From assembly GCA_025617375.2 (NCBI GenBank), contig JAMYGW020000001.1:1302001-1366000 (forward strand): DNA of 64,000 bases, read 5' to 3'. The DNA is from Acarospora socialis. Lineage: Eukaryota; Ascomycota; Lecanoromycetes; Acarosporales; Acarosporaceae. The position numbers and the translations under genes are program-made. This document shows, one piece after another, positions 24,900-36,982 of the stretch; within the stretch, counting starts at the first letter, position 1, and every line of letters starts with the position of its first letter. The notes under the pieces were generated by a model, which was not told the DNA's origin, searched no databases, and was given only the letters and a program-made list of their open reading frames with translations.

Positions 24900-26714
24900 A
24901 TGGCCGCTATGGACTATGATTTTGACTCCTTACCACCCGTGGTTAGGCGAAAGGTATGACTTTAATAATAAGTTCACTTTCTCCCTATCACCCACATGTT
25001 CTGCGGTGTGATCCATGTAACAAAGCTACCGGACGGACTCTTTCCTCTTTCGACATGAGCATGATGAAGGACTCGACGCCGTCTCCGCGCTTCAATATCC
25101 ATCCATGGTCTCATTGGAGGAACCCGGCGTGATGAGCGCTTTGACCTCATGCTACCATTCATTACTGGCAACCTCCCTGGAACCCAAACATCTGCTTGCA
25201 AAGACAGAACCTCTTGCTCTGATATACCGCTTCACTCAGAAAACTGACTGTTCTATCCGTCACAGTTCCTCTCTCCTTTCGAGCGATTAAGGCTGGCGGA
25301 GTCTTCTAAAACCACTTTCCGGACTGGCTTCGTCGCAACAAAGTCCACCTTTGGGAAAACTCGAAGCAAGATTCCAAGCCCGAGCCTGAATTGTGGTTCC
25401 GATTACTTTCAGAACGCTACCCCTCGTCGACTGAGGAAGTCACACTGCGGCAAAGGTTCCTGCGTCGTCTCAGCCGCCGATGCTCAGTGGTTTCTTGGTC
25501 TGCCCGACAAAGTTCGAAAGAAGCACTTTTCGAGAGAGGAGCAGGTTATACTGGCTGGACGGCGTCGAAGCGCTAGGCTTGACGTTTCGGACAAAGCATT
25601 ATACAACCAAGGACGACAGATTCATCATAGTCAGGGCACTGCCTCGACGTTGCTGGCGAACAGGTCATCGATCCCGCTATCCGCGGTGGACTCTGAAGCA
25701 ACCGTGGCCGTCTCTTCCGATTTGAACGATAAGATGGAAAGTGCCTTCAGGTGGCTCGATGATGACGACGATCTTGATCTCAAGCTAGACGACTACCACC
25801 TTCATCTGACCGAGACCGCTGGGACAACATCATCAGCTAGCGCTCGCAAACCCACCTTCCGCCGTGGAATATCGTTGAACTCGCTACCGGTTAGCCGCAA
25901 ATCGATGTCTTCTATCAAGCTGCCCATTTCACAAGTACCATCTCCGTTACCTTCACCGTCGCTCCCAACGCCGCATGCGCGGACAAAGCCTCGGCCGCAC
26001 TCGGCTCAATTCCGATGGGCTCGTCGACCCTCGGTCCCAATCATCGATCCGGGAGCGAAACATTACCGCGACCCCGAAGCTCGTCTGAAACTCCGTGTGT
26101 ATCTCGCCTCGCCTCAAAAATTTGACGAAGTGATCGAGTTTGGATTTCCCTCATTGGAGAGCAGGGATGATAGCATTCCACTCCGAGCGAAGCCGGCCGG
26201 CAACGGTGGACACGCCAATAACTACAATACTACAAACACACATAGCTTCTTGAATGACGACGGGGCCTCCTTCTTGGAAGCCGACCGCGGTGATGTCGAC
26301 GATGTGAGCCTACCGGACCTTGATGCGCCCGAAACACCCTCCGACGCTACGTTCAAGCCCACACATCGCCTGACTCGTTCGTCACGGTCAAATCTTGCGG
26401 ACTTGAATGGTCTCACAAGACCTCGGTCAAAGCCCACAAGCCCGGACTCATACGCCCGAGTGGTGCCGGGTAGTCGAGAGATGACTTTGCGGATGACATT
26501 GACGCGACCTGACCTGCGTGACGACGAAACGGCATTATATGACTGGCAAGATGGGCTCGAGAAGGATGACCCGCTTGCCTTGGAGGAACTGCCCCTTGGT
26601 CCGGAGGGTGCGGCTGGGATCACGGGTCCGTTCGGGGGTCCGGATGGCTGGGGACCGACCAAGGACGACGGCATGGTCAAGAGGATGTGGAAGAAAGTCA
26701 GTCGGAGAGCTTAG
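24900..26714 (+). CDS. conserved fungal protein of unknown function
   Basis: Two exons: 24900-24953 (MAAMDYDFDSLPPVVRRK) and 25266-26714, both phase 0, giving 500 residues. The 312-base intron is long for this window, but the frame is closed in it and reopens with FLSPFERLRLAESS. After a basic stretch comes WFLGLPDKVRKKHFSREEQV and ILAGRRRSARLDVSDKALYN, a conserved-looking helical segment. The second half is Ser/Pro-rich and acidic by turns (WLDDDDDLDLKLDDYHLHL), with KHYRDPEARLKLRVYLASPQ and KFDEVIEFGFPS; the tail ends MVKRMWKKVSRRA. I recognise the layout from ascomycete proteins of unknown function; no enzyme motif is visible. Confidence 0.72.
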
Positions 26715-27487
26715 GGGCGTTTAGTCGTCCATGCATTTCAGCGTGATGACTGCGATTCTGTTGATTTATAGCGTCCTACCAATACCCCCTTTCTGCTTCG
26801 ATTCACGGTCATGTTTCGCAAATGTGGTGTTTGGGATTTCTTGATACCGCTCACCCAGATCTGTTATGTCGGTCTACCTTAGTCATGGTGGTTTTCAGGC
26901 TTCGGACTCTAGTGCTTGGTGTCATAGTACGGCTATTGGGCAAACCCCTCAATTCGATCTAATGTCATCCCCCACCATGCGCCATAACAATCGTTCATTC
27001 TCTTTGTTATACAGCCCAGTATTCGAGTAGAGGTAATGAACGCCCAAGCTGCAAGCTTCTTGAAATGGGAGAAGCTACGTGGAGACTTTGGCCCCCTTGG
27101 CCTTGTTTTATTACGCCCGGGAAACACCGCGAGGTTGCCATCGTCTGTCGAGTGTTAAATAACACCTTTGGTCCTCGTACTCTTGCCTTAGCCTACGGCG
27201 CAACTCTGACTGGGAGCGCACCTACGTTCAAGGTCTCGCAATTGAGGCTGAACGTTGCAGGATCTGCTAGTCGTACAGGAGCATCTTGTAACTGTTCCAA
27301 TAGGAGCGCGTCCGACACGCCCGGTTCACGCGCCCGAATCCATAGCTTCTCTTCTTTGATTTGCTATCACATTGTATACACGGAAAATATTTCTACTATG
27401 ATGTCGATCTGTTTGAAGGCAGCCGGCATCTATCATATAGTTCTTGCACCCATTTTCCGTTCGCAATGACCTCACCGCCCCTCCAAA
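26715..27487. other. intergenic
   Basis: Between two plus-strand genes. A frame at 27065-27469 has no recognisable feature and overlaps a minus-strand frame at 26933-27127; neither is called. Confidence 0.45.
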
Positions 27488-30400
27488 ATGCCAGTTAACC
27501 TCTTCTGCTCCCTTTGTGGAGTTCTGATCAAACCAGTCGCGAGGGCGTCACCCCCTTTTTCGCAGAGATGGTTACAAGAAATACGTGTCGGTAGGTCTTC
27601 GCGATTGTAAATCTCGGTCGGTCGATGATATGTATTCCATACTGATGGATTTACCTCGACTCTCATAGTCCGATCGACCCATGGCATCTCAAAGCCCTTC
27701 GTCTCTGGTGTTGGCTACCTTTCAGCCGATAATATCATCAGAGCCCACTCCGACCCTGCGCTAGGTTACGCTGATGATCCGGAGAACCTTGACTTTCATT
27801 TATTGTTTCACCGGTCGCGCGAGTATTGGGCGTTTCCGGTGCACAATTCCTGTTGGAAAATCCTCTGTCTTCGTCTTCCCGATTGTGATATCAGCATCAT
27901 CGCCAAGAATTTATTCCACATCCTCCTATCCACGACCTACAACAGCCGGGGTTGGCCAAGCCCTGGACATGAGTTTGGGGGTGCGGCTCAATTTCACAGG
28001 CTTGGTGGCGATCTCATTGAACGTGCTAATGGTGGCTTTTGGTCACTCCTTTATGCCGACCCTGACCATTGTGATTTACTTCAATTGAAGGCATTGCCCG
28101 AGTACCTGCCAGAAGCCAAATCACGGGCACGCTCTTCAGAAGCTGACAGTCCTGCCAGTTCTGCTCACTTGCAGTTCGCGGAACGCTCATTCTCTCGACT
28201 GCCTGTTGAGGTCATTCATCTAATTCTAGCCTGGCTTCCACTCAAAGACTTTGCACAGCTTCGATTGGCATCCAGGACTGTTAGGCACGCCTCAACAGTA
28301 AATGAGCTGCCACCAGCGTTCTGGTTAAGTCGGTTCTCGCCCGATCTGGAGATGGGATTCGCTAAACCGCGTACTTATGAGCATCAACTTCACTCCAATT
28401 GGCGTGACCTCTTCTTCACTGTGAGGCACGCCCTTCGCAGCCCAGATGACCACCTTCAGTTGAAGAATAGGAAGCGAGTATGGACTCTGCTCGGTCCTAT
28501 ATCAGATGTGCTTCGGTATCTATCAAGACATGAACACGTGTATGGAGTGTCAATCGCTTGGAATGATCTCTCACCCTTGCTGCAGCACTGGGAAGGCCCT
28601 TCCTATCCCTATTTGGGTCGTGTCATCACCGGCGAAGTGGTGCCGATTGAACAGCAAGAACTGATGGATGTTGGCTGCCGCCAATTGCACGTAAGAAGCG
28701 TGGTCTGGCCTGTAATGCAATCTTCTGGTGGATGCACCATCAATTTCTCACTTGTCTCTTTCAATGGTCAGACTTTCATATCAGGTATTTGGGTGGTTCC
28801 TTCCAGTCAGAGTTACACCCGGGAGACGGACTACAGAGGGGCTTTAGGTCTGACCAGCCAATCTTCTGAAACTTGTTTCAGCATTCAAGCCATTGAGATT
28901 TTGCAAGGATTCGAAGTCGCTGTCAAAGCCTCTGGTATTGTCGGCTTGAGAGTGCTCATCGGAGGCCGACTAGATCGTTGTTCGCAGTGGGTTGGGGACA
29001 TCGGTACTGGCGGTTCTGAGGTCGCCTTTGGAAGACTGATACCAGAGAATGGGCGTCAGATCTTCGCTATTGCTGCAGGTTTTGATGTATACTATCTCCT
29101 ACTAACTGTTTGTGTAAGAAATGTTCGGGCTAAGATGCGCACAGGCATGCAAGATGACTTCCATCGGACTGGTCCAGACACCCTTAGCTCCCGAAGCGTC
29201 AGATACTCGTGGCAGTCGCCGCAAGTACAAGCCTCGAAGTTCATTTGATGACTATATATGGACACCACAAATGCCACACAATGTTCGTCTGTTAACGCGA
29301 AGTTTAATGACTCCTAGCAACCAAAGATTCAATCCAATCCTCAACATGGACTTCGGCGGGCCAAGAGGTTGTATGCTTAATTCTCTCTCAAGGGTCGTTG
29401 TAACCATGCGGGAGAACCCGGCTCTTGTGACTGGGATAGAGTTTTTCTACAGCAATGAAAAGACCGCCTTCTTTGGGAGCAGAGGTGGAGTCGAGCTTTT
29501 ATTCCTCATTGATGGACCTGGTGGGGAAAGAATAAGTGAAGTGGAAACAGAGCGCACAGCCACACAAGGTGTACACTCATTTCAAGTATGTTCTCTGTAC
29601 CAAAGCAGCACCTCTGTCAGCATATGCTTATAGAAGTTTGGGTGTGTCTAACTGCATAATAGTTGACGACGAACTGGGGTAACAAGGTTGCATTCGGCTT
29701 TCACAAACAAGCGCCCGTCCTGGACCAGGTGGAGCGTGAGACACTGAAAGCGCCGGATGGAGAAATTATCACAGGCTTTTTTGCAGCAATATGGGTCTGT
29801 GATTACTTCGTCCTTCACTTGCTTCTGGCTCGCCGTGACTGATCTTGACTTAGGTGCGCCACGAATCTTTTCTAACATTTGGCCTTCAAGTGCAAAGCCT
29901 GGATCCCGTGCCTCCTCCTCGAAGTCCACCTCACTGTCTACCCAGATCGATGAATTACTCTGATACGCCAGCTCCTGATACTGGAATTTCTGCTATCCAT
30001 GGTCGGGACGGAACAGCGGTAACATCGGTGAGCTTATGCTATGTTTGTAGCATGAGGTTCTCAGTCGGTGTTACTGGTCGGTCGCGAGCTGGTTCTGAAA
30101 TCTCAGGTATTTGGCTCAACTATTACCATCTGGGCCGGCCAGCAATTGCCGGACAGTGGCTGTCGGAGGTAGACTCCTTTGAACTGGATCAAAATGAGCA
30201 AGTCACAGAAATCTCAGCATGGCTCGGTGTTGGAAAGGTCTCTGGAGTGGCCAAGCTTGGAAGAGTAATTGGTCTACTCGTCGTTACATCTAAGCGACGG
30301 AGGAAGTGCGTCATTGCTCGATCCTTGGCTGGAGCCCATCGCTTGAACTTTCGAGCAAATCGGGTTGAAGATCTTGTACGTCTCTGGTCTTTCAATCCCG

Positions 30401-31123
30401 CTTTGCGGAACAGTGCTAAGTATCCACTCCTGTAGGACACTTTGATATGGGCATTTAACACTCGCTATGATCATTTTCGAGTCTTCACACGTCCAGATTT
30501 GGGCCGTGGCTCGCTTCTACTTTGTCCTGAACAATCTCCGCGTTGACTGGTGCCCGAAAATGCCCTCTGGGAAGAAATTGGTTCGTATGGCACTCCACTC
30601 CGGCTTTTGTCGATCAGAGCACATCTTGAAGGTGGCGCGATCACTGGCCTTACTTTCCTATATGATTCGAACTTTGTCCGCAAGGTTGGCTTTACTGAGA
30701 GCGACACTTATCAAACGATGATCTTCGGCAAGCACGAGCAGCTGACATGCCTCGAAGTACTTTCGTACATGTCAGCCATTCACAGGATCACTGTAAGTTC
30801 TTGTCCTGCACCCAACCCGGCACCCAGAAGCTTATGCTCGATAGTTCAAAACTGAAGACAACCAAGGCGAAGACCGACCGCGCCGGAGCTTCAATGTTTT
30901 TGCTATACGTCCAGAAGATATATCTGGGCACGATATTCACACCTTCGAACTGGTGGCATCACCAGATGGTGTGACTCATCCTCCAGAGATCAAAATGGTG
31001 CTAGGTGGAAGGTGTATCAAGAATTACAGGTGTCCGCCGAACGCGATCTTTGCAGGCTTTTGGGGTTACGGAATCAAACTTCGTGAACTAGGCGTTCTTT
31101 TTGAATTACCCCGGAAGCCATGA
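27488..31123 (+). CDS. F-box protein with long C-terminal fungal-specific region
   Basis: At least seven exons, about 1,000 residues. Exon 1 (27488-27590) starts MPVNLFCSLCGVLIKPV with a CxxC. Exon 2 (27669-29086) contains the F-box near residues 200-240: RSFSRLPVEVIHLILAWLPL followed by KDFAQLRLASRTVRH. Exon 3 is 29145-29585 (ACKMTSIGLVQTPLAPE), exon 4 29663-29794 and exon 5 from 29854. Later exons read DTLIWAFNTRYDHFRVF near 30436 and, after an intron near 30795, run to GFWGYGIKLRELGVLFELP and the TGA at 31123. F-box proteins are substrate adaptors of SCF ubiquitin ligases; the large C-terminal region resembles a domain seen only in Pezizomycotina F-box families. The intron after ...GFFAAIW has donor GTCTGT. 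A possible small intron near 30016-30062 is in frame and optional. The target is unknown. Confidence 0.75.
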
Positions 31124-31918
31124 CTACATGTGGTGCATGATGTGTCTAGACATCTCTCAATTTCACGGCGTCATGAAATAGAAGTGTAATTACAGCGAGC
31201 CTATAAGAGAGCTTGGCGATCTCCATCTGCATGTATAGCATTTGCAACTGAGCACTACAACCATTCAGACATACGCTCTCGGATGCCTCTAGTAGAATAC
31301 ACTGAGCGGAATTCCTAATAATGCCTGCTGTGCGATCTACCGTAGCCTTACAACAAGTACCGCAATAAGTATCAACAGCCAATCGGTCTCAAACAAATTG
31401 AGCCACCTCAACATTATGGTCCGAATCGGGGTGGCCCTGATGGCCCTTCATGGGACTGTGAATCCCAAGAGAGCTGCCGGCGAGCGTAGCTGTAGTACCG
31501 GGCGTAGCATTAGTAGACTGGCCTATACCCATAGAGGCACTTCACGAATCAGAAATAGCTGTCACGCTCAGAGCGAATAGGATCGAAAGACCAAGTTTAA
31601 GCCACTGAAAAGCTTGTAAAACCGGCCCCGAAGTTATCCCGACTGTTTGGGTCTGAGATGGATGAAGTCGAATCCTGCAAGCCGGAGACCATCTGTGTAA
31701 TGAGTCGTTTATGCTTCATTAGGAACTTCAATATTGATGAGTAGATGTGATCAATCCCCAAGCTGCCGGCATCTCGAATTGGAAAAATGACAGAACGTTG
31801 GTTTCCCCGGCCTGCATCATTGTGCCATGCAAGCTATACCGCCTACGCCAACGAAACTGCCTTGGCCGCCTCGTTGATAGACAGGATGAGCATCGGTGGT
31901 TTCAAAGTGTAACGATGA
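31124..31918. other. intergenic, possible minus-strand gene remnant
   Basis: A minus-strand frame at 31146-31382 is cysteine-containing (CGTCCKAT, QCILLEASESVCLNGC). Further up the same strand a frame reads THATPGTT-like and GIHSPMKGHQGHPDSDHN, interrupted by stops. It may be an eroded gene, but I recognise no family. Confidence 0.25.
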
Positions 31919-32605
31919 TCACTGATAACATCCGCAGTAGCTACTTCTGCACCATGTTAGCCGTCGTAACAACCTGACCTTAAACATCCCAAAGCAGCCC
32001 GTCTTGACTAGCAAATGAGCCATCAAATCCATAAGGATGGGAAACATAGTATATGCGATCACCCAATTCCATCCTTGGCGTTTGACATCCAGTAGGTATT
32101 TCTCAAGGGGTTCCGTCTTATGACCTACGTCTATCATGCCGGGCTGCAACTCCTCAATTAGGGCTCGTTCTCCCAACTGCCTATCCAACTTGTACAACTT
32201 GATCTTAGTGCCCACGGCGACGGCCGCAAAACCTCGCTCGCCCAGCTCATACTCCATCGCTCCAGCTTCATCAAAGCGCAGATCCTCAGGCATGTTGTCC
32301 TGCGGAGCCTTGCACACGACGCAGAAGATCGGTCGTTCGACCAGGTCTTCGGCCGTCCTCGGTGTGTTGGACTCAGTTGGACGAACGTGGACTTCGGTGA
32401 TTCGCACTACTCGCGTCGTATCGTCGTCTGTGGAGAGGATGGCGATCTTGTACCCTTCATGCGAGGGGAAGAAGGAGGCGCAAACGGTGAACCAGAGGGT
32501 CTGGATTTTGGTTGCTGTTGGGTTTTGTTGGACGGATATCAGGGCACTGCGGAACCCTAGGTTATCGGGAGTGAGGGGACTTGTCTGGGTTGGAAAAGTG
32601 ATCAT
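31919..32605 (-). CDS. hypothetical protein
   Basis: A 228-codon open frame from an ATG at 32605 to TGA at 31919. It begins MITFPTQTSPLTPDNLGFRS and contains a beta-rich region (LWFTVCASFFPSHEGYKIAI, VVRITEVHVRP, FCVVCKAPQD). GERGFAAVAVGTKIKLYKLD comes next, and a hydrophobic stretch near the C-terminus (WNWVIAYTMFPILMDLMAHL) could be a membrane segment. The last 19 codons may be an intron (GTCAGG...TATCAG) whose removal brings the same TGA directly after ...FGMFK, so both forms end at one stop. I do not recognise the family. Confidence 0.55.
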   Translation of the reverse strand: MITFPTQTSPLTPDNLGFRSALISVQQNPTATKIQTLWFTVCASFFPSHEGYKIAILSTDDDTTRVVRITEVHVRPTESNTPRTAEDLVERPIFCVVCKAPQDNMPEDLRFDEAGAMEYELGERGFAAVAVGTKIKLYKLDRQLGERALIEELQPGMIDVGHKTEPLEKYLLDVKRQGWNWVIAYTMFPILMDLMAHLLVKTGCFGMFKVRLLRRLTWCRSSYCGCYQ

Positions 32606-33910
32606 GGAGATAGTTGGCTTGGGTCATGGCAACCAGCTGTTTACAATACAGGTTCACGAGGTTGGGGTTCTGGCTGACGTGAGGCGTGAGGTGTGAGGCG
32701 GAGGCTTAGTCATCAAGCTAGGTCAAGCCGGCCCTCCACACCGGTGCGACTAAGGTACGCTTCGTACAACGTAACGTTACCTTATGTGTATCAAGATATC
32801 TCCGACAGCTTATGCCCCCTATTTCCGCGCATTCACATACGACTCTAGGTCTGACATATCAATTTCAAATGCTCCATAAGCCGTTCTGAGTAAGATCACT
32901 CACTGATGCTTCTATGTTCTTGCCGCGGCAGCACATTATGCAGAGTTTCCAGCACGGATTACTCCTTCCGGATATTCTCTCCTTGTAACCTGACAGAGAG
33001 GTGGCACTATGTTCAGCTCAACGCTCTGAAGTGGTCTGAGGCTTTCGTATTATGCGGTGCGACCCCATCGGTGGTTGGCTAAGAGGAGCGATCGTGAGAT
33101 ATGGTGCAGCAATTTGAGGCAAACACGCGATTACCTCGGGCCAGCTTGCCACAAAAAAACGCAATACTCATCAATGTGGCTTTCCTACTGTCTTTTCTCT
33201 CTTTCACCGCCTGCTATCCCACAAGCATGCTGTACCCTCTCCCTGTCAGACATTTGTCAGTTCAGAACTCAATTGCATTCGTATCAGAACAGATTTCATA
33301 CGTCTCAAACGTGGTCTTGGGTCCCTGAGCTCCTGAACAAACAAATAGAGACGTTCACAATCGGCAGAATCAAAGCCTCGAACATAAGCCGGATCACGCG
33401 GCCTTGGGCGCAGCACCAGCTGGGTGAAAGACAGTCAAGTCGCGTCAGCTACTGGTCTCAGACTTCGAGGGTCTACATCACATTGCGTTCAGGAAAGGGA
33501 TATGTAGCCTGTATAGGCCAGCTTACTGACCATGAAGCATAACCGAGTACGAGGAGAATGCATTCCGCAGCAGTCAAGTCTCGACAGGGAAATGCTACTG
33601 GCGACTGCTCATGTCACGTCCGGAACAGGTTCCTCACGACAGAGTCATATGATCATCTCGTCGCTCTCGAAACACTCCTTCTGCATATTGCAGCACCATC
33701 CGAGTTCTTCAACTCAGTTCTTGCGTCCGTAACGACTAATACGACCTTACACCGCTGTCCTCGACAAGTTCCTTCAAGTATTTAAAGGGTCGTGAGGACC
33801 CAAGACCTCCTTCTCTCCTTAACCTTTTAGCAATTCGCCAACTCAAGCAATCAACTAAGAACATCACCCGATCATCAAGTACAATCTTCGTACACCTTCC
33901 AATTTCAGAG
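32606..33910. other. intergenic, upstream of a secreted protein gene
   Basis: About 1.3 kb. Two overlapping plus frames (33057-33542 and 33101-33328) have no domain or signal peptide; the longer begins only with GTG. The last 130 bases before 33911 are CT-rich and look like a fungal core promoter and 5' leader. Confidence 0.4.
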
Positions 33911-34369
33911 ATGTATTTCAGCGCCACCGTTCTTGCCCTCCTGGCCGCCGTTGCGACTCAGGCAACCAGCGTTGTAAGTTACTCATGCTTCAAATCTTCC
34001 TAGAAGCGATGCCCGTCCCTCAAGCTGCCGTTCCTCAACTAATTTCTACCTTCCCTCGCCTTCAGCACAACCAATATGGTCGCAACGGCTGGATTCAGGA
34101 CAAGGCTGGCACCGACATCTATCTCGGAAACGGCAAAGCCGTGACTGTAGCCGGTGGATGGGGGTTCTTCTGGCTTGACTCGAACGTCTGTGCCGACAAT
34201 GCCGCAACTTTCAGTTGGCCCGAGAGTTACGGCGACGTGTACATCCAGGGGGATGGGTTTCTCCATGATTCGAACGGTAAGTACTGGGACACATGCCCGC
34301 GACGTAACAGAGCGTGCAGTCACTGATGGAAGTTTAGGAAACCGTATCGGCTCCGCTCACTTGTGTTAG
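33911..34369 (+). CDS. small secreted protein, effector-like
   Basis: Three exons fit: 33911-33973, 34066-34276 and 34338-34369 (GT-AG, phases 0 and 1), giving 101 residues. The first exon is essentially a signal peptide: MYFSATVLALLAAVATQATS. The mature part (HNQYGRNGWIQDKAGTDIYL, then WGFFWLDSNVCADNAATFSW) is Gly/Asp/aromatic-rich and ends NRIGSAHLC. It has only two cysteines, one of them the final residue, which could form one disulfide. It is probably secreted. Size and isolation fit candidate effectors or surface proteins of plant-associated fungi, but nothing shows function. The splice solution is supported by exact frame closure, not by homology. Confidence 0.65.
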
Positions 34370-34722
34370 ATGAATCACGTATGTGCAGGGGCGGCGAGTG
34401 TTGGGATGGTCGGAGAAGGAGGGTGGAAGGCACGTCGTAGATACTGGATGTCCGAGGAGGAGAGAAGGGTGGGAGGGAAGACAGAGTAGCTAGTATGGGG
34501 AGCCTACAAATCAGTCCTTTCCGCATCAAGTCCGTCTTCTGCCGCCAGTACAGTAGATGTGCCGTCTTCAATTTGCATACTAATGCCTCTATTGAGCCCT
34601 GCTATAATGCCTCCCCAAGCCGCGACGTTGTAGTTATTACGGTTGCGCATACCTCGCGCGCATACCCTCGCGGTCAGGCGTGGCTTAGTGGTCTAGGTCC
34701 TCGACGATGATCATCACCAAGG
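34370..34722. other. intergenic
   Basis: 3' flank of the secreted protein gene. No feature is seen. Confidence 0.4.
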
Positions 34723-35112
34723 TAGACTGGCCGCTCGGGTCGGTTTAACCCGGACCGACCCGGTAACAAACGGCCCCCAGGGTCGGGTCGGGTTAGGGTT
34801 CTTCAACCCGTCGGTCGGTTCAACTTGTGCTTTTTAGCATCTATGCTGCATAGGCATGAATTCAGGTCTATGCATGCGTGATATTTTATGTCAAATATAA
34901 CCCGGGCAGATCATTGTAGTGTATGTGAGATCTATCCTTCGTAATACCTAAGGATATTACTCATACTTCAAGCGCGACATACCGTAGTAGACTGCCTGGT
35001 TAACTACCTAGCTAGGACAAAAACTAAACCTAACTCAATTCCGTTCTCTGGGCGGTTCAGAGAGAACTCCTAATAACTTATACAAACTGAACCGCCGCAA
35101 CGGCCAGTCTAT
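34723..35112. mobile_element. candidate MITE (hAT-like)
   Basis: About 390 bases bounded by imperfect inverted repeats: the left end tagactggccg with a following cggtt is matched in reverse complement by the right end near 35078-35112 (cggccagtcta). Just inside the left end are copies of GGGTCGG and its complement CCGACCC, including a hairpin at 34737-34761. Sub-terminal repeats of this kind are seen in hAT elements. The interior is AT-rich with no coding capacity. I could not find a clear target duplication, so the exact ends are uncertain. Confidence 0.5.
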
Positions 35113-35512
35113 GAGTTTACTATGCCTGATCAATTTCGGTCTGAATGTGCTCGAATGTACAGAGTACGAAGGGTGTTTTATAAAGTTTTGATCATATGGA
35201 GATAACAGTAGACTCGGTTGATGTCTGCATGAAGGACGATATAAACTAACATCAAAAAACTCCACAGACCTCACTCCTTGTTGAGCATGAAGAGTACTTC
35301 TTGCATCTTGTATGTAGTTGAAGATCATATCTGTCTGTTGCTTCACCCTCTCAGTCCCGCGCCTCGGTTACCTCCTCGGCACCCCTGCAACCCCGTACGC
35401 ACCCCTTCCTCGAACTCCCACCTCCCAAACCACAAGACCATCTGCCTAAACCTCATATAATTAAGCCTTAACACCACGCTATCTCAGCCCTCCACCTTTT
35501 ACTCCCCACACA
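35113..35512. promoter_or_regulatory. upstream region of cytidine deaminase
   Basis: About 400 bases; CT-rich from roughly 35340 to 35512, typical of a fungal promoter and leader. No gene. Confidence 0.4.
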
Positions 35513-36982
35513 ATGTCCGCTCCGCCCCCTGAGCCGACCATCAACACTGTGACAACTACAACCCACGACCTTTCACCCACAGAACTCCGCTCGCTCACTC
35601 AACATGCCATCGACGCCAAACAACTTGCTTACTGTACATCAATCCCCTTAAACCTTCGCTCTTTCTCGCGTGCTTGCTTTCCCCGCGGTTTCCCTCCAAT
35701 CCTCAACCACCCCATTTCCCAATATACAACCGCCCCTATCCTCTCCCATCGTGCTCTTGGCTGTCACACTCCCCCGTTCCTCCTCGCTCCCCTCCCCATT
35801 CTCACATTCCCCGCCTCAGCCACCCTGCACCTAATCCGCTGCGTGATTGACCAATCAAAGGTCCCTACTCCCATTTCCGCGTCGGCTGCGCCGCCCTCCT
35901 GGCCGACGGCTCCCTCGTCACCGGCGCGAACGTCGAAAGCGCCAGTTTCCCGGTGGGGACGTGTGCGGAGCGATGTGTGTTGGCTAAGGTTGTGGTATGT
36001 CTTTCCCTCTCCTGTTCTACCTCTGCCCCTTTGCTTTGTAGTATCTTTCTCCTGTTGGTTTGGCGTTGGTTTCGCATTTGTTGGTTGAATCAGGAGGATG
36101 GGGGCTGTTAGCGCATAAGGACTTGAAGGAGCGGTAGAGAATGAGGGAAGGGGGAAGAGAAGCTGGCTGATGGTGCTGTGAGCGTAGACTTCGGGACGGG
36201 AGAAGAGTGCTAGGGAGATTAGGGCTTTGGCGGTGGCGACGGATGTGAGTCCGCCCGGTGAGTCTTACGCATCGATCTTTGCGGGTTTCACTACAGTAGC
36301 AGGGCGGAGAGAAAGAGAAGGCTGGGAAGGGGAGTAGGGACGACCGTCAAGTCTCTGCCCAAGAGGGGAAGTGTTCCAGGGTAGATCGAGTACAACGAGC
36401 CAGTACTAGGCTAACGTCTACCGATGGTGATGGGCAAGATAGCTTCGCCATGCGGGATGTGTAGGCAATTGTATGTCTCGCACGACTCCTTTCTTGCCGC
36501 TCTCACTCCTCTAGTTCTCGGCGCCGAACGGATGGACTTAGGGTGGCAGCTGACGACCCAACAACCAGTATCCGCGAATTCTGCCCCCTAACCCTCCCGA
36601 TCTTCATGCATGACAATGAAGGGAGATATGTAGTCAAGACCCTGGGTGAGGTATGTCTTTCTCTTCACCTTATCGTCATTCTTTGTCCATATCCTAGTGG
36701 CCTCGTATCTTTTAACTCCTTTTCCCCTCACTGCTTGTTCTCTTTCCCGCTTTCTTTTCCGTCCTCTCGTACAAAGAGTGAAAATGGACTTTCGAAAGAG
36801 CAGGAAGGAAGTCATGAACGGGATTAGAAGATAAAGGTCAGGGTTTAGCTTTACTGATCACTTCCTATATTCTTTGGTACGCGCAGCTCCTACCGATGTC
36901 TTTCGGACCTGAAGATCTGCAACCTAGATCTCAATTTGAACCTAAGACGGAAACGGAAATTCCGGGGAAATGGCAGGATTGA
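35513..36982 (+). CDS. cytidine deaminase
   Basis: Zinc-dependent deamination of cytidine and deoxycytidine to (deoxy)uridine in pyrimidine salvage. Six exons fit exactly: 35513-35633, 35861-35994, 36188-36257, 36443-36470, 36569-36650 and 36887-36982, giving 176 residues. The signature is complete: AYCPYSHFRVGCAALLADGS, the zinc-binding and catalytic GTCAERC (Cys and Glu), and SPCGMCRQF with the other two zinc cysteines. It continues EFCPLTLPIFMHDNEGRYVV, KTLGELLPMSFGPEDLQPRS and ends GKWQD. Exon 4 is only 28 bases and carries the PCxxC motif. Length is slightly above the bacterial and yeast tetrameric type because of the N-terminal extension (MSAPPPEPTINTVTT). Identification is secure. Confidence 0.93.

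Noticed and set aside
33057-33542. 161-codon plus-strand frame upstream of the small secreted protein
   Set aside because: Starts only with GTG, no domain, no signal peptide, overlapping frame also open.
34788-34800. gggttagggtt resembling a telomere repeat
   Set aside because: A single unit inside a GC-rich hairpin of the candidate MITE, with no tandem array.
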